From positions 813,311 through 877,310 of the forward strand of contig OZ025653.1 in NCBI GenBank assembly GCA_964019335.1: a DNA stretch of 64,000 nucleotides, in the 5' to 3' direction. Shown here in pieces: positions 46,201 through 55,507 of this stretch (position 1 is its first letter; every line of letters starts with the position of its first letter). The stretch is from Diplonema japonicum. Taxonomy: Eukaryota > Euglenozoa > Diplonemea > Diplonemida > Diplonemidae. The notes below the pieces were generated by a model. It worked only from the letters and a program-made list of their open reading frames with translations, had not been told where the DNA came from and did no database searches. A program made the translations under genes and the position numbers.

Positions 46201-47199
46201 TGTGCAAAGGGTTTACGATGCCTTCTGATGCGCAGTCCCTGAGTTCACACAGGCAGCTAATTGAGGCAATGCCCACTTCAGACTTCACAGAGTTATTCGG
46301 ATTGCTACCAGGCTGCGAAGTACGTGCACAGCAAGTGCAGGTTGAAAGGATCAAGAAGAGTTTAAGTGCATCATTTCTGAACGATGTTGTGGCCCCTGAT
46401 GTGGTACAAGCTTTTCTCAAGAAGCTGCCTGCAGGGTGGGACCCGTGTACCATAGAAGGCGTGCTTCGCCAAAAACCGTTGACGTGTCTTGCACAGCATC
46501 TTCATGTTGAGATGGTACGGTTAACTTCCTTCTTAGAAGATGTGCGCAGGGATGTTAACAGTGGTGCCTGCGAGATCCGTGATTGCGTGGTCAAGGATGA
46601 GTGGGTGCAGGGACATGGAACTCGGCTGATGTCCGAGTGGCTGCCTGCGGTGAACAATGCGAGAGAGCAGCTAGAGGCATGGAGAGTGGAAGGCGAGCCA
46701 TCAAGTCCATTGCAGTTAAGTGGATTCTCAGATGCAGAAGGCTTGTTGCTGGCCCTACGCCGTGATGCTGCACGGGCATGGAATGTGAGCTTGTCTTCTG
46801 TCCAACTCCGTAACACAATAGTCAATGTTCTCCCTCCGAGGAAAGGGAAACCCCACCTCGACGGCATAGCTCTTACAGGTCTTTACTCCAGCGGTTGTAA
46901 GTGGGATACTGCTTCGAGGTTGTTAAAAGATGCTCAGTGCAAAGACTGGTGGGCTGATCCTGTTGCGAAATTCCCTCTGCTGCATATATTTGCAACCCAG
47001 GAGCCAGATACACTTCCCCTAAATTCTCTGGTCTCGTTGCCGCTGGTCACCAACACTTCCAAGGAGCCTGTTCTTTACGTGTCTCTGCCCTCGCAGAGGG
47101 AACCTAACTACTGGGTATTGAGGGATGCTCGTATCCTTTGCAGGTTTGTAGCCTCAACGCAACAACAAGCAAAACACATACAGACATGCGAGCAGATAG
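37292..47199 (+). CDS. divergent dynein heavy chain-like protein, AAA1-dead, no stalk
   Basis: Exons 37292-38941, 38975-39042, 39077-47143 and 47184-47199, with introns of 33, 34 and 40 nt, give 3266 residues. Residues about 330-490 are the dynein linker (RFPKFHLLDEQVLLQVI onward). The six-AAA ring is readable. AAA1 (about 740-900) lacks the P-loop (GQTSSMW at 763) and Walker B. AAA2 keeps GAPFCGKT (1067-1074). AAA3 keeps DGKTT (1389) and LVLIDDVN. AAA4 keeps GPPGSGKK (1652). AAA5 has GRTLLIEG and AAA6 PVTFVLSENDSD. Between AAA4 and AAA5 there is no long coiled-coil stalk; residues about 1900-2015 are beta-rich instead. The DHC_N1 tail is absent. The short last exon is a prediction; unspliced, the frame runs to 47339. 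DNHD1-like proteins are the obvious comparison. Confidence 0.85.
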
Positions 47200-47289
47200 C
47201 TGTAAATACAGACTTTTTTTTTATGAATATTTCTAGACTCTTATGGATTCCTCCCTTCAGGTGCTTTCTAGCATCATGGGCAGCATCTA

Positions 47290-47332
47290 CATCTTCCAGT
47301 TGTTCCATTTCCACTCGACACAAATCTCTCAG
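47290..47332 (+). promoter_or_regulatory. predicted trans-splice acceptor for 4-TM protein gene
   Basis: TTCCATTTCCACTCGACACA then AATCTCTCAG, ending at 47332, 8 nt before the ATG. Confidence 0.45.
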
Positions 47333-47340
47333 GGGTTAAT

Positions 47341-48237
47341 ATGTTACAGTACCTGTACAACTGGTCATCTGGGAATCGGACTGAGGGCCCCTCGACGAGG
47401 GTAAAGGACCTGGTTGCGGCACAGCAAGTATCACAGGAGCGGGAAAATGAAGAGCAACAGGTCTTTGGTAGAGTGCTGACTCCAAGCGAAAGGATGAATA
47501 TTGGAACGAACAGTGTTTCTGTGTTGCCGACAGCCAAATCAGTGTCTAAAGAGGGGATGCAGCTTAAGGTTTTGGAGAAGGATGCACGCAAAAAAACCCG
47601 AACAGAGTGCATGCCGTGTTGTGCTCTTATGGGATGCCTCAAATTTGGTACACCTTTGTGCATAGCAGCGGGTATCATGGTGTTATCCGACATTTCCCAT
47701 AGGCGTCTTCCCCAGGCAAGGATCAAGTATCATGTTGCTGCAGTATTTGCGCCTTTCATAGTTAGCACTCTTGTCGGACATGCCACATTCACCCATGCTT
47801 TTTATACCTTGAAACCAAGAGATGAGGGTAATCTACAGAGAGCCCTTGGGTACTACGCTGCAGGGTCGTTCTTGCTGACGTCTGTGCCATTCCTCGGCTA
47901 CCATGGCATACGGCATGTGCTCTTGCGGCCTAGAAATATTCTTAAGGCCAAGTACAATGCTAAGCTGTTTGCAAACCCAGCACCGTACAAAAAAGGCCAG
48001 CTCATTGGACTCTGGAAATCTCTTGGTGAAATAACAGCCTTAGAGTTTGGCGCATTTACGACATTCTACTCCGTTGTCTTCCCTTTGATTATTTACTTGT
48101 TCAGTTTGATAGCGGGTGGCGACATCTACCTTACCACTAAAGGCAACGAGTATATATATTCTTGTGTGTCTCCAGACACTATAAACCACATCGAGCGTGT
48201 GATGCAAGTGAGCCCCAAACCTCGGGCAGAGAGATAG
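47341..48237 (+). CDS. unrecognised four-TM membrane protein
   Basis: A single exon codes 298 residues. The first 95 residues are polar. Hydrophobic segments follow at about 100-122, 130-158, 165-190 and 240-265, the last reading FGAFTTFYSVVFPLIIYLF. A Cys cluster (ECMPCCALMGC) precedes the first. I recognise no family. The predicted dynein-like stop lies 141 bp upstream. An unspliced dynein frame would end one base before this ATG, which supports the spliced model. Confidence 0.7.
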   Translation: MLQYLYNWSSGNRTEGPSTRVKDLVAAQQVSQERENEEQQVFGRVLTPSERMNIGTNSVSVLPTAKSVSKEGMQLKVLEKDARKKTRTECMPCCALMGCLKFGTPLCIAAGIMVLSDISHRRLPQARIKYHVAAVFAPFIVSTLVGHATFTHAFYTLKPRDEGNLQRALGYYAAGSFLLTSVPFLGYHGIRHVLLRPRNILKAKYNAKLFANPAPYKKGQLIGLWKSLGEITALEFGAFTTFYSVVFPLIIYLFSLIAGGDIYLTTKGNEYIYSCVSPDTINHIERVMQVSPKPRAER

Positions 48238-48319
48238 GAGAGATTGTATCAATGCTTGTGTGCTTTTCATTCACTTTAACTTCCTTTTTAAAAAGGTCGA
48301 CGTCCGTGCCAAGTGCATT

Positions 48320-48347
48320 ATTTTACCCTGAACCTAAACCCACACAG
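48320..48347 (+). promoter_or_regulatory. predicted trans-splice acceptor for kinase gene
   Basis: TTTTACCCTGAACCTAAACC then CACACAG, ending at 48347, 45 nt before the ATG. Confidence 0.4.
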
Positions 48348-48392
48348 GAACGGGGTTGGGGCAGGGCTCATTTGGTTTCGCCGCATCAACGA

Positions 48393-49722
48393 ATGTCAAT
48401 GGAGAACGCCAACCTATCTACAGGTGGCTTGGAGGGATTGGTGAGCCCAGGGCTTGGTGCTTCAGATGCACCTGTGAGTACACCCTCGAAGCGTCAGAGT
48501 ACGTCAAGTGTCACAAGCAGCAGTAGTAACAATGCGAACGAGAAAGATAACTACGAGTGGCAGAAAGTGCTGGGATACGGCAGCTACAGTAGGGTGGTGA
48601 TGGCGGTGCACAAAAGCACCAACAAAACGTATGCCGTGAAAGTTGTCTCGAAGATGATGGTTGTGCGAGAGATGACGCTTCTGAATTGCGTGAAGAACGA
48701 ACGCGACATCTTGAAGCAGTGCAATCACCCCAACATAATCAAACTAATCAAGACCTTCACGTCACCTGACGAGCTCTACTACGTAATGGAATACGCGGGC
48801 GGCGGGGAGTTGCTTGAATTCATCAAAAAGGTCGGCAGATTCGATATCGAGATCCTACGTTCTGTGTCTGCCGAGATTGTCAATGGTCTTGAATACCTAC
48901 ACAGCAAGGGCATCGTCCATAGAGACCTGAAACCCGAGAACCTCTTACTTGACTCTACAAACCATATTAAGTTCATTGACTTTGGTACCGCCTTCTTGCA
49001 AACAGAGAAGGATCCCAAGCCGCCTGTGCAACCTCTCATGCGCGACAGCATTTCAAAGAATGGCAGTGTGAACCTCCCCGGGGAGGGCAATGAAATAAGA
49101 GGACAGACGTTTTGTGGGACTTTCCAGTACATTTCTCCTGAGTTGCTGGACCAAGGAATCACCACCATGGCTTCCGACTTGTGGGCCATGGGCTGCATCA
49201 TATTCCAAATGGCTGCAGGGCACCGTCCTTTCGACGGGTCAGTGATGCGGATATTCGAAAAGATCCGTTCACCTGAAAAACACCTCTCCTATCCTCCTGA
49301 CTTCCCGGTGCCTGTGCGTGCTTTGGTGGAAAAGCTGATTGTTAAAGACCCACAGCAAAGGCTTGGCGTGCCTGCTATGGGGGGCTATAAAGTTTTGAAG
49401 GGACATGAACTGTTTAAAAAAATAGATTTTGAGGCACTCCCAGAGCAAGAGCTGAACTACCAGTGGAAGTACTCAGCACCAGTGTGGGTAAGCGACGAAA
49501 CAGTCATGACGTGCCGTGCTTGCCAATCGCAGTTCACGTTCACAAACCGCCGGCATCACTGCAGGAAGTGTGGTGACATATTTTGCAACTCATGCAGCAG
49601 TCACCAAACTTCTATCCCTGGTCTGTACCAGGGGAAGGTATGTTCTGTAAATCGTGACTAATTCAAAGGTTCGCGTGTGCAACAACTGCTATCAAACACT
49701 TCGCAAGTCCACCTTGGCGTAA
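48393..49722 (+). CDS. AGC-family (PDK1-like) kinase with C-terminal FYVE domain
   Basis: Exons 48393-49637 and 49669-49722, with a 31-nt intron, give 432 residues. Residues about 50-340 are a complete Ser/Thr kinase: GYGSYSRV glycine loop, Lys83 in YAVKVV, HRDLKPEN (176-183), Asp196 of DFG and TFCGTFQYISPE in the activation segment. The order and the SPE motif are PDK1-like, but there is no PH domain. Residues about 365-428 are a FYVE finger: WVSD, RRHHCRKCG and, completed only by splicing, RVCNNCY. FYVE domains bind PI3P on endosomes, so the kinase is likely recruited there. Kinase-FYVE fusions have been described in trypanosomatid kinomes. Frame is open upstream of the chosen ATG, but without another good start. 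Confidence 0.92.
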
Positions 49723-50276
49723 GGCGTGACAAAACGACAAATCGATAATCGCACACCGAAACAAACCTGTAGTGCAGGTTTCGTTCTGTGATTCATTACC
49801 CTGTGGATGAATAGCTCATACAGGAGGCAGCTGGTGTTGAGCCAACCACGCTGCCGCACGCTCAATACATGCAACACTCTTACTATCCTAAGGTAGGTGT
49901 ATAATATGAGTTTGTGCCATGCTGGCGGTGCTTATGATGAGTGTCCATCGCTAGCTGATGGCAAGCAGAGGTTTTGTTGGTTAGTTGTCGTTTCAGTTTT
50001 CTTTATGTTTTGGCCCTTTCGTCCCTGCTCTTATGTTTTACCTGACCCTAGAACGCAGAGCCTTTGGCAGCCGAACGATACACGTATTGTTGGTATTTCT
50101 GTAGTGAAGGCACGTCCTCTCCTCTGCATATGAGGACCGTTGTCAAGTAAGGTTTTACTTCTGGGGTGTAGGTTTGGGGCACTCCCCCCCCTTCCCGTAT
50201 TCTTTCCCTTTCTGTATTATTATTCACGAGTACCTTGCTGCGTTGTACTTCGTTCAGGTCAGCTCGTTGGGTTACG
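49723..50276 (+). other. intergenic with a possible orphan exon
   Basis: No complete gene is visible. A segment at 49825-49892 sits between an ATACAG acceptor and a GTAGGTG donor and could code EAAGVEPTTLPHAQ and onward; it might be an alternative 3' exon or chance. Pyrimidine-rich DNA follows at 50184-50220. Confidence 0.35.
50200..50257 (+). promoter_or_regulatory. predicted trans-splice acceptor for small helical gene
   Basis: TTCTTTCCCTTTCTGTATTA is followed downstream by GTACTTCGTTCAG ending at 50257, 19 nt before the ATG. Confidence 0.4.
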
Positions 50277-50780
50277 ATGAGTATGAAGCGAACCCTGCAG
50301 GATGTGACTGAGGCGGCATTGGAAGAGAACGCAGGTACTTTGCTGGGAGCCGTAAGCGTGGAAAACATCGAGAAAGGAACGTGCACAGAAGAGGCAATAG
50401 CTTTTGAATTATTCTTGAAGGCAGCCATGATGCAAGGGGAGGACACGTTTGACAAAGCACTTAGCATGAGCGAAAAACTATTTAGCATACCACTACCGAA
50501 GAAGGTTAAGTGTATAGACCAAGTGAAGAATAATCCGCTACTGAAGGTAATGGAAGAGCGCCATATCGCAACCCGGAGGTTTCTTCCAGAAGAAGACCAT
50601 TGCAGTAAAAGGATCAGCATGTTGGGTAGCATGAGTGGTCAACTTAAAGAAATGTGTGAAGAGGTGGTGTCGCTGAGCGATGCGCTAGCAGAGCCCTGCG
50701 ATAAGAAGATGGCAATCAAGCTCAGTTTAGCAAGGCGGAGAGTAAACGCAGGTGAGATAAAAAAGGATTTGATGTCGTGA
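50277..50780 (+). CDS. small helical protein of unknown function
   Basis: A single exon codes 167 residues starting MSMKRTLQDV. It is mainly helical and charged with no membrane segment or known motif. The Met at 50277 was chosen over the frame's upstream extension because an acceptor lies just before it. The next gene's ATG is 46 bp after this stop, the shortest intergenic space in the window. Confidence 0.6.
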   Translation: MSMKRTLQDVTEAALEENAGTLLGAVSVENIEKGTCTEEAIAFELFLKAAMMQGEDTFDKALSMSEKLFSIPLPKKVKCIDQVKNNPLLKVMEERHIATRRFLPEEDHCSKRISMLGSMSGQLKEMCEEVVSLSDALAEPCDKKMAIKLSLARRRVNAGEIKKDLMS

Positions 50781-50820
50781 TATTTCCTCTTTTTCCTTTC
50801 ATGTGAAGTTGCACACACAG
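50781..50820 (+). promoter_or_regulatory. predicted trans-splice acceptor in a 46-bp gap
   Basis: TATTTCCTCTTTTTCCTTTC follows the previous stop at once, and an AG in GCACACACAG lies at 50819-50820, 6 nt before the ATG. A pyrimidine tract and acceptor fill the gap; no room is left for a promoter plus a 5' exon. Confidence 0.65.
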
Positions 50821-50826
50821 GAAGAC

Positions 50827-51828
50827 ATGAACACGCCAGTCAAAAAGCGTGACCCCCCTTCCCTAGTCGGTGATGACAACAAAAAAGGAAAAGTGACTAT
50901 GTGGATGACAGGTGGTGGAACTGCTTCGATGACGATGCCCAGCGAAAGGGGGTTGACGCTGACGCAGCAGACACAGTATTCTGTTCTGCGGCAGAAAGAC
51001 GTGTGGAACGAGGTGCGTGATGAGCTGTCTGGCGAAGTGTTTTATGTAAACACTGACACTTTGAAGACAACGTGGTACATCAAAGACACGCCATTCACAA
51101 AGCCCAAAAAGCCTCTAGGGTGCCTTACAAAAACCCTCAGAGAGCGCAAGATAGACCAATGGAAGTCCATACTCTCGCAGCCCGAGGCACCTGAGCCACC
51201 GCAAACCCCCTGCACGGCTCCTGAGAGTGTTACAGCTCCTGAGAGCGTTGCAGAACATGAGCCAGAATTAGAATCCAGCAGCTTCACATGTGGTACAGCA
51301 ACTGCGACTCATGTAATGTGCCCTTACACAGGACACATGTTTCCTCAAAACATCTTCCCATGGGAGCTGGCTCACCGGCGAAGAGAAGTCCGCAGCTTCC
51401 TCATGAAGTATGGCGTTCCGGATGAGTATATTCTGCTTGCAGAACCCGAGCCATCTCTCGAGGATCTTGCAGTGTTCAACGCACGAAGCAAGAAGAGTTT
51501 TTCGTTGATGGTTTCTGAAGCTCTCTCTTGCATTAAAAGCGAGCAAGGCAGCTGGGCAGCCAAAACACTGAAGGCCCGCCTAAATGATTTATTTAAAGAG
51601 CTCTCGGAATACGAAGAGAGTGATTCGATTCTGCCCCTCACTCTGCCGGAGAAGGGAACCCACGTCCGCCCTCATCCCACGAACTGGACATGGGGCACCG
51701 CAGAGACTGGTAGCAAGTGCGGTGTGGTCATGGCTTCATATCCTGTTACTGGATGGGTTGCTGTCAAATGGCCTGCGACGAACTGCATCGGAACATACCA
51801 CTGGGCCGATGAGCTAATACCAGCCTGA
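50827..51828 (+). CDS. WW-like and MIB/HERC2 domain protein
   Basis: A single exon codes 333 residues. Residues about 55-90 resemble a WW domain (VWNEVRDELSGEVFYVN then TLKTTWYI). Residues about 120-165 are Pro/Glu-rich with a repeated TAPESV. Residues about 275-330 match the MIB/HERC2 domain (HPTNWTWGTAETGSKCGVV then GWVAVKWP and TYHWADEL). MIB/HERC2 modules occur in ubiquitin ligases and bind partner proteins; no RING or HECT domain is present. An adaptor role is inferred. The start at 50827 follows a CACACAG acceptor. Confidence 0.75.
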   Translation: MNTPVKKRDPPSLVGDDNKKGKVTMWMTGGGTASMTMPSERGLTLTQQTQYSVLRQKDVWNEVRDELSGEVFYVNTDTLKTTWYIKDTPFTKPKKPLGCLTKTLRERKIDQWKSILSQPEAPEPPQTPCTAPESVTAPESVAEHEPELESSSFTCGTATATHVMCPYTGHMFPQNIFPWELAHRRREVRSFLMKYGVPDEYILLAEPEPSLEDLAVFNARSKKSFSLMVSEALSCIKSEQGSWAAKTLKARLNDLFKELSEYEESDSILPLTLPEKGTHVRPHPTNWTWGTAETGSKCGVVMASYPVTGWVAVKWPATNCIGTYHWADELIPA

Positions 51829-51924
51829 ATGGCAGCTCTGTTTCATATGTATTGTGTTTGTTAGGTTGTAACTAAAAGGCACTGTTTAATTAGTACTGTA
51901 TATGCACTCTTTGATTACTTTTAC

Positions 51925-51946
51925 CGACCAATGTTCACTCTACCAG
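51925..51946 (+). promoter_or_regulatory. predicted trans-splice acceptor for esterase gene
   Basis: CGACCAATGTTCACTCTACCAG ends at 51946, 5 nt before the ATG used. An upstream in-frame ATG at 51931 would lie on the far side of this acceptor. Confidence 0.45.
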
Positions 51947-51951
51947 GCACG

Positions 51952-52845
51952 ATGGAGCTCGTTGTTTTGCAGCATGGGAGCCACGGTGAGTATGCTGATT
52001 TCAAGACTGTGATAGAAGAGCTGAAGGCGAGGCGCGAGGATATCGTCGTGTGGGGCAGCGATACATGTAAGTGGCTGGGGACAGACAAAGGAGTCAGTGC
52101 TGTTGCTGAGATTGTCGCCAAAGAACTCGACGCATATTTGTTGCCCATCCTTGAAGAGAAGCAGGTACGGGTGTGTTTCATTGGGCACTCGATGGGGGGA
52201 CTGATTATCAGATCACTTATAACAAAAACTGTGAGCTTCACACACACAAATTTTACGCCGCTGATGTACATGTCTATTGCAACTCCGCACTTAGGCATTA
52301 GACATCTCAATCCACTTGTACAGTGTGCTGCTTGGGTTTTTGGAAAATTGTGGAGCACAACATGTCTCCAACTGTTACAATACACACATGCCATGATGGA
52401 GTTGGTCGATGATAATCATATTGCTCAGCTAGCGAAGTTCAGAACACGTGTCGCTTTCGCAAATTTGAATCGAGACCACCTGGTTGGCTTCAACTCAGCT
52501 GCGTTGGTGACGGGTTCTGGGGAAATGCTTGAAGATGACCCCACGTGCACGCTTCTAAAAAATACAATGAAACTAACAAGAAGCTCACAACCTCGAGAAC
52601 AAGATTTCCTTTCTTCCTTCCCAATGTTTAATGACGGAGATGGGACATATGCAACGAAGGTTGGCTGTCAATTTGAAGCACTCAGGAGTCTCGAGTGGAA
52701 TATGACTGGTGTCAGAATTAACTCGCACCTCTCACATCATCACATCATTGCTATTGGCACGTGGGGGAGAAACCCCGAGACAGGACGCCCTTGTGCACTG
52801 CACTTTGCAGAAAGAATAATAGAAGTATTTGATTCAGAGGGATGA
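51952..52845 (+). CDS. DUF676/ROG1-type serine esterase (alpha/beta hydrolase)
   Basis: A single exon codes 297 residues starting MELVVLQHGSHG. The fold starts with the strand and oxyanion loop LVVLQHGSHGEYADF, then the nucleophile elbow CFIGHSMGGLIIR, then YMSIATPHLGIR, as in FAM135/ROG1 and other DUF676 putative lipases. The His of the triad is probably in SHLSHHHIIAIG near the C-terminus and the acid in MFNDGDGTY. It should hydrolyse a lipid or other ester; the substrate is unknown. A longer start at 51931 would add seven residues. It is the last gene before the retrotransposons. Confidence 0.9.
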   Translation: MELVVLQHGSHGEYADFKTVIEELKARREDIVVWGSDTCKWLGTDKGVSAVAEIVAKELDAYLLPILEEKQVRVCFIGHSMGGLIIRSLITKTVSFTHTNFTPLMYMSIATPHLGIRHLNPLVQCAAWVFGKLWSTTCLQLLQYTHAMMELVDDNHIAQLAKFRTRVAFANLNRDHLVGFNSAALVTGSGEMLEDDPTCTLLKNTMKLTRSSQPREQDFLSSFPMFNDGDGTYATKVGCQFEALRSLEWNMTGVRINSHLSHHHIIAIGTWGRNPETGRPCALHFAERIIEVFDSEG

Positions 52846-52968
52846 GATTTTTTTTGGATTGCAAACAAAACTGGAAACCATAGCAGACTGGGAACCAGGA
52901 AACTGTTCACAAAGACGGGAGATTTTTGAAGGGAGATTTTTGCCGGAAACAAAGGTTGTCGAAAATTG

Positions 52969-53296
52969 TCACAATTGAAACTCCACCAAAGTTCTTAAAA
53001 TCTGGGAGGTCGTCTCTTGTTACTAGAGGCGGCTAATGCCTCGAGACCCAGGTGCTGCCTGGTGGGTGGGATCGGTTTTATTTTAAAATGAAAAGAGCGT
53101 GGTGAGGGGGTCCAAGTAATTTACTACAGGGAGCAGTGGACCAGGACCGACCAATGGCTCAGTAACAGAGACTGCTTTTCACGAATCACTTTCATACACT
53201 TCTCTTGGTTTGAAGTGATATCCCTTTCCCCTTTCCCTTGAATTGTTTTCTCTACTCCCCTTCCCGCCTGGTAGTGGAATATTTATTATTATTTGT
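52969..53296 (+). repeat. LINE 5' leader, copy 1
   Basis: This is the direct repeat partner of 56022-56365. It shares the hairpin-forming block GTCTC...GAGAC around GAGGC...GCCTC, followed by CCAGG/CCTGG, and ends at an ATT microsatellite near GGTAGTGGAATATTT. Confidence 0.9.
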
Positions 53297-53499
53297 CGAA
53301 AATCCTTGCTGGAACACGACACCCTGGTGCTCTACGAGAAGGCACAGCGTCAACCGGGGACGACAGCGGAGAAGGCAACAAAGATATCCGGGGGTCAGAT
53401 GTGGTACGGGAAAAGCTGGCGAAACACCGCGCTCGACTTGGCGAAGAGTCTCGGGATGCCGGAACGCGAAGACCTACCGCACCACTCAGTCACTCAGAG

Positions 53500-53745
53500 C
53501 GCAGACCTGCAGCTCCCTCCATAGGTCCAACCCAAAGTGGGCTGAGTACACGAAGGAATTGTCACAGAAGAAAGACCTGGGGCATGCTTTCAGGACGATA
53601 AAGACGCTCGATGGTAGGAAGGGCAAAGAACCTGTGGCGCCGCTGATGGCTGGTGAAAGATTACACACCACAGCGACAGAGAAGGCAGACGCACTGGTGG
53701 ACCACTACGCGGAGGCATTTGCACCGACGACATCGCGGTGGTGGT
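53500..53745 (+). pseudogene. ORF2 fragment before the RT deletion
   Basis: The frame ending at 53771 codes KDLGHAFRTIKTLDGRKGKE and a following HYAEAF, which match the KDLGAAFRAVKKLDGRHRK and HFAKLY segments of element 2 ORF2. The match ends near 53720, where the sequence jumps into the RT active-site region in another frame. Confidence 0.7.
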
Positions 53746-55507
53746 TCATGAGAAAGATGTTGAGAAACTGAACGAGAAGCTGTCGAGGATCCTGAGGATC
53801 GTGGAGACTTGGTGCTCCTGGAACTCGATGGTGATATCAAAAGACAAGACAGAGTTCTTGCCAGTAGCGGGCATCTCATATCCCCAAAGGACCCTAAAAG
53901 GGAAGATATCGGCAACCTTTGCGGGGGGTGAAGAGCTCAGGGTAGTTGAAAAAACAAAGCTGCTCGGAGTCACGTTTGAGGAAGACATGTTTTTCGCCGC
54001 ACATACGGCAGACGTCTTGAGAAGGGCGGAAAGCAGAGTCAGGCTACTGAGAAGACTGGCAGGAACGAAGTGGGGTTGCAAGAAAGTGGTAATGAGGGCA
54101 CTCTACCTCACAATCGTACAGCCAGTTTTCCGTTACTGTCTGGGGGCGTACGGACCTTTCGTGATAGGCGGGAGGGGCACGTACCACGAAGGAATCCAGA
54201 AGCTGCAGTACCGGGCAGCTTTAACGATCACAGGATGTGTAGCGACATCAGAGACATTCGCTACACTAAACGAGGCTGGCTTGTGGACACTCGATGCGCT
54301 GATCGAACACGACAGTCTACTGCTGTACGAGTCCATCATTAGGAAGGAGAACACAGCTGCCTTTCAAGCTACACAACCCCTGAAGGATCTGACCAGATAC
54401 GAGGTACTGTTCCCGAAGAAAACATGGTCAGATCGACAAAGGGAAGCAGCCAGGGCCTACAAGCTCCCAGAGAGAGCGGCAACACCATTCTCAGGTTATG
54501 CCTTTGAGAAGAAGTACAGAGTTACACCTTGGCAGAGATTCGAGGGTAAACTGATACTGGCCCCCTTCCTCGACATACATGTGAAGAGATCGGACACCAG
54601 TGAAGTCAGAAGGAAAGCAACAGAGGACACTCTGAACGGGCTTATCGAGAAGCACGGAAAAGCCTTCTGCATGATCTTCACAGACGGGTCATTGAAGGAC
54701 GGCAGGAACGGAGGAGCTGCTGCGATACTGTTGCGAGGGGAGAGAAAAGCTTCGTATGGGGTCAGCGGTGGATCCTATACGTCATCCTACAGGTGCGAGC
54801 AAAGGGCCATAGAGCTGGGGCTGCACCTCGCGACAAACCTCTCGAAGAGAGTGGGCACGAGCCAAGAGATGGTCCTTATTTGCACTGATTCGCAGTCGGT
54901 AATAAGGAGGATGTGCCAGGGGCACCTGTCCGCTGTCTCTGCAGACGAGTACAAACTGTGGCACGAGGTAGCGGGACTTGTAAAGAGAGGCCACAAAGTG
55001 GTCATACAGTACGTACCAAGTCACTGCGGATTCAAATGGAACGAGATGGCGGACAAGAAGGCGAAGGAGACCTGCCGGGCAGTTGCCCACGAACAGAAGA
55101 CCAGCATAGACATCGTGAAGTCACTGGTGAGAAAAAAGGTACTGGCGAGCCACCTCCTCTTCTGGAAAAAAACGGGTGTCAAGGAGACATACCGAGAGCT
55201 TTTCGCAGGGAATTTCGAGAAGTTTGAAGAGCTGAACAGGGAACAAGAAGTTGCGATCATGAGGCTGAGAGTGGGGAAGAGCCCCCTCATAAGCGGGTAT
55301 CTACTCAATCCCCCGGCCGATGTGGTCACATGCCACCTTTGTTCGATGCCTCAGACGCTGAGCCACCTCCTGAAAGAATGCCAGGACGATGGTAGAGCTG
55401 ACCAGAGAAGTCAGATCTTCGGTTCCTCCCTTCCTTCGCTCAAGGCCCTACTGTCAACTGACGCCGGGAAAACCGTACAATTCCTGGAACAGCAGGGCCT
55501 GTTGTGA
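53721..55507 (+). pseudogene. ORF2 3' part: RT thumb, RNase H, zinc knuckle
   Basis: The frame opens at the second half of the RT catalytic motif (DDIAVVV, matching YADDVAVV of element 2) and stays open for about 590 codons. It includes the RT thumb/connection, an RNase H domain with all four acidic residues in place (FTDGS, CEQRAIE, CTDSQS, EMADKKAKE) and a C-terminal CX2CX7HX4C finger (CHLCSMPQTLSHLLKEC). No methionine start in the normal position remains, and the polymerase core is deleted. The protein is only distantly like element 2 ORF2, roughly one third identical in stretches compared by eye. Confidence 0.85.

Noticed and set aside
47341-48237. 4-TM protein as a C-terminal exon of the dynein-like gene
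   Set aside because: The dynein C-terminal fold is complete before it, a stop intervenes in both spliced and unspliced models, and an acceptor lies just before its own ATG.
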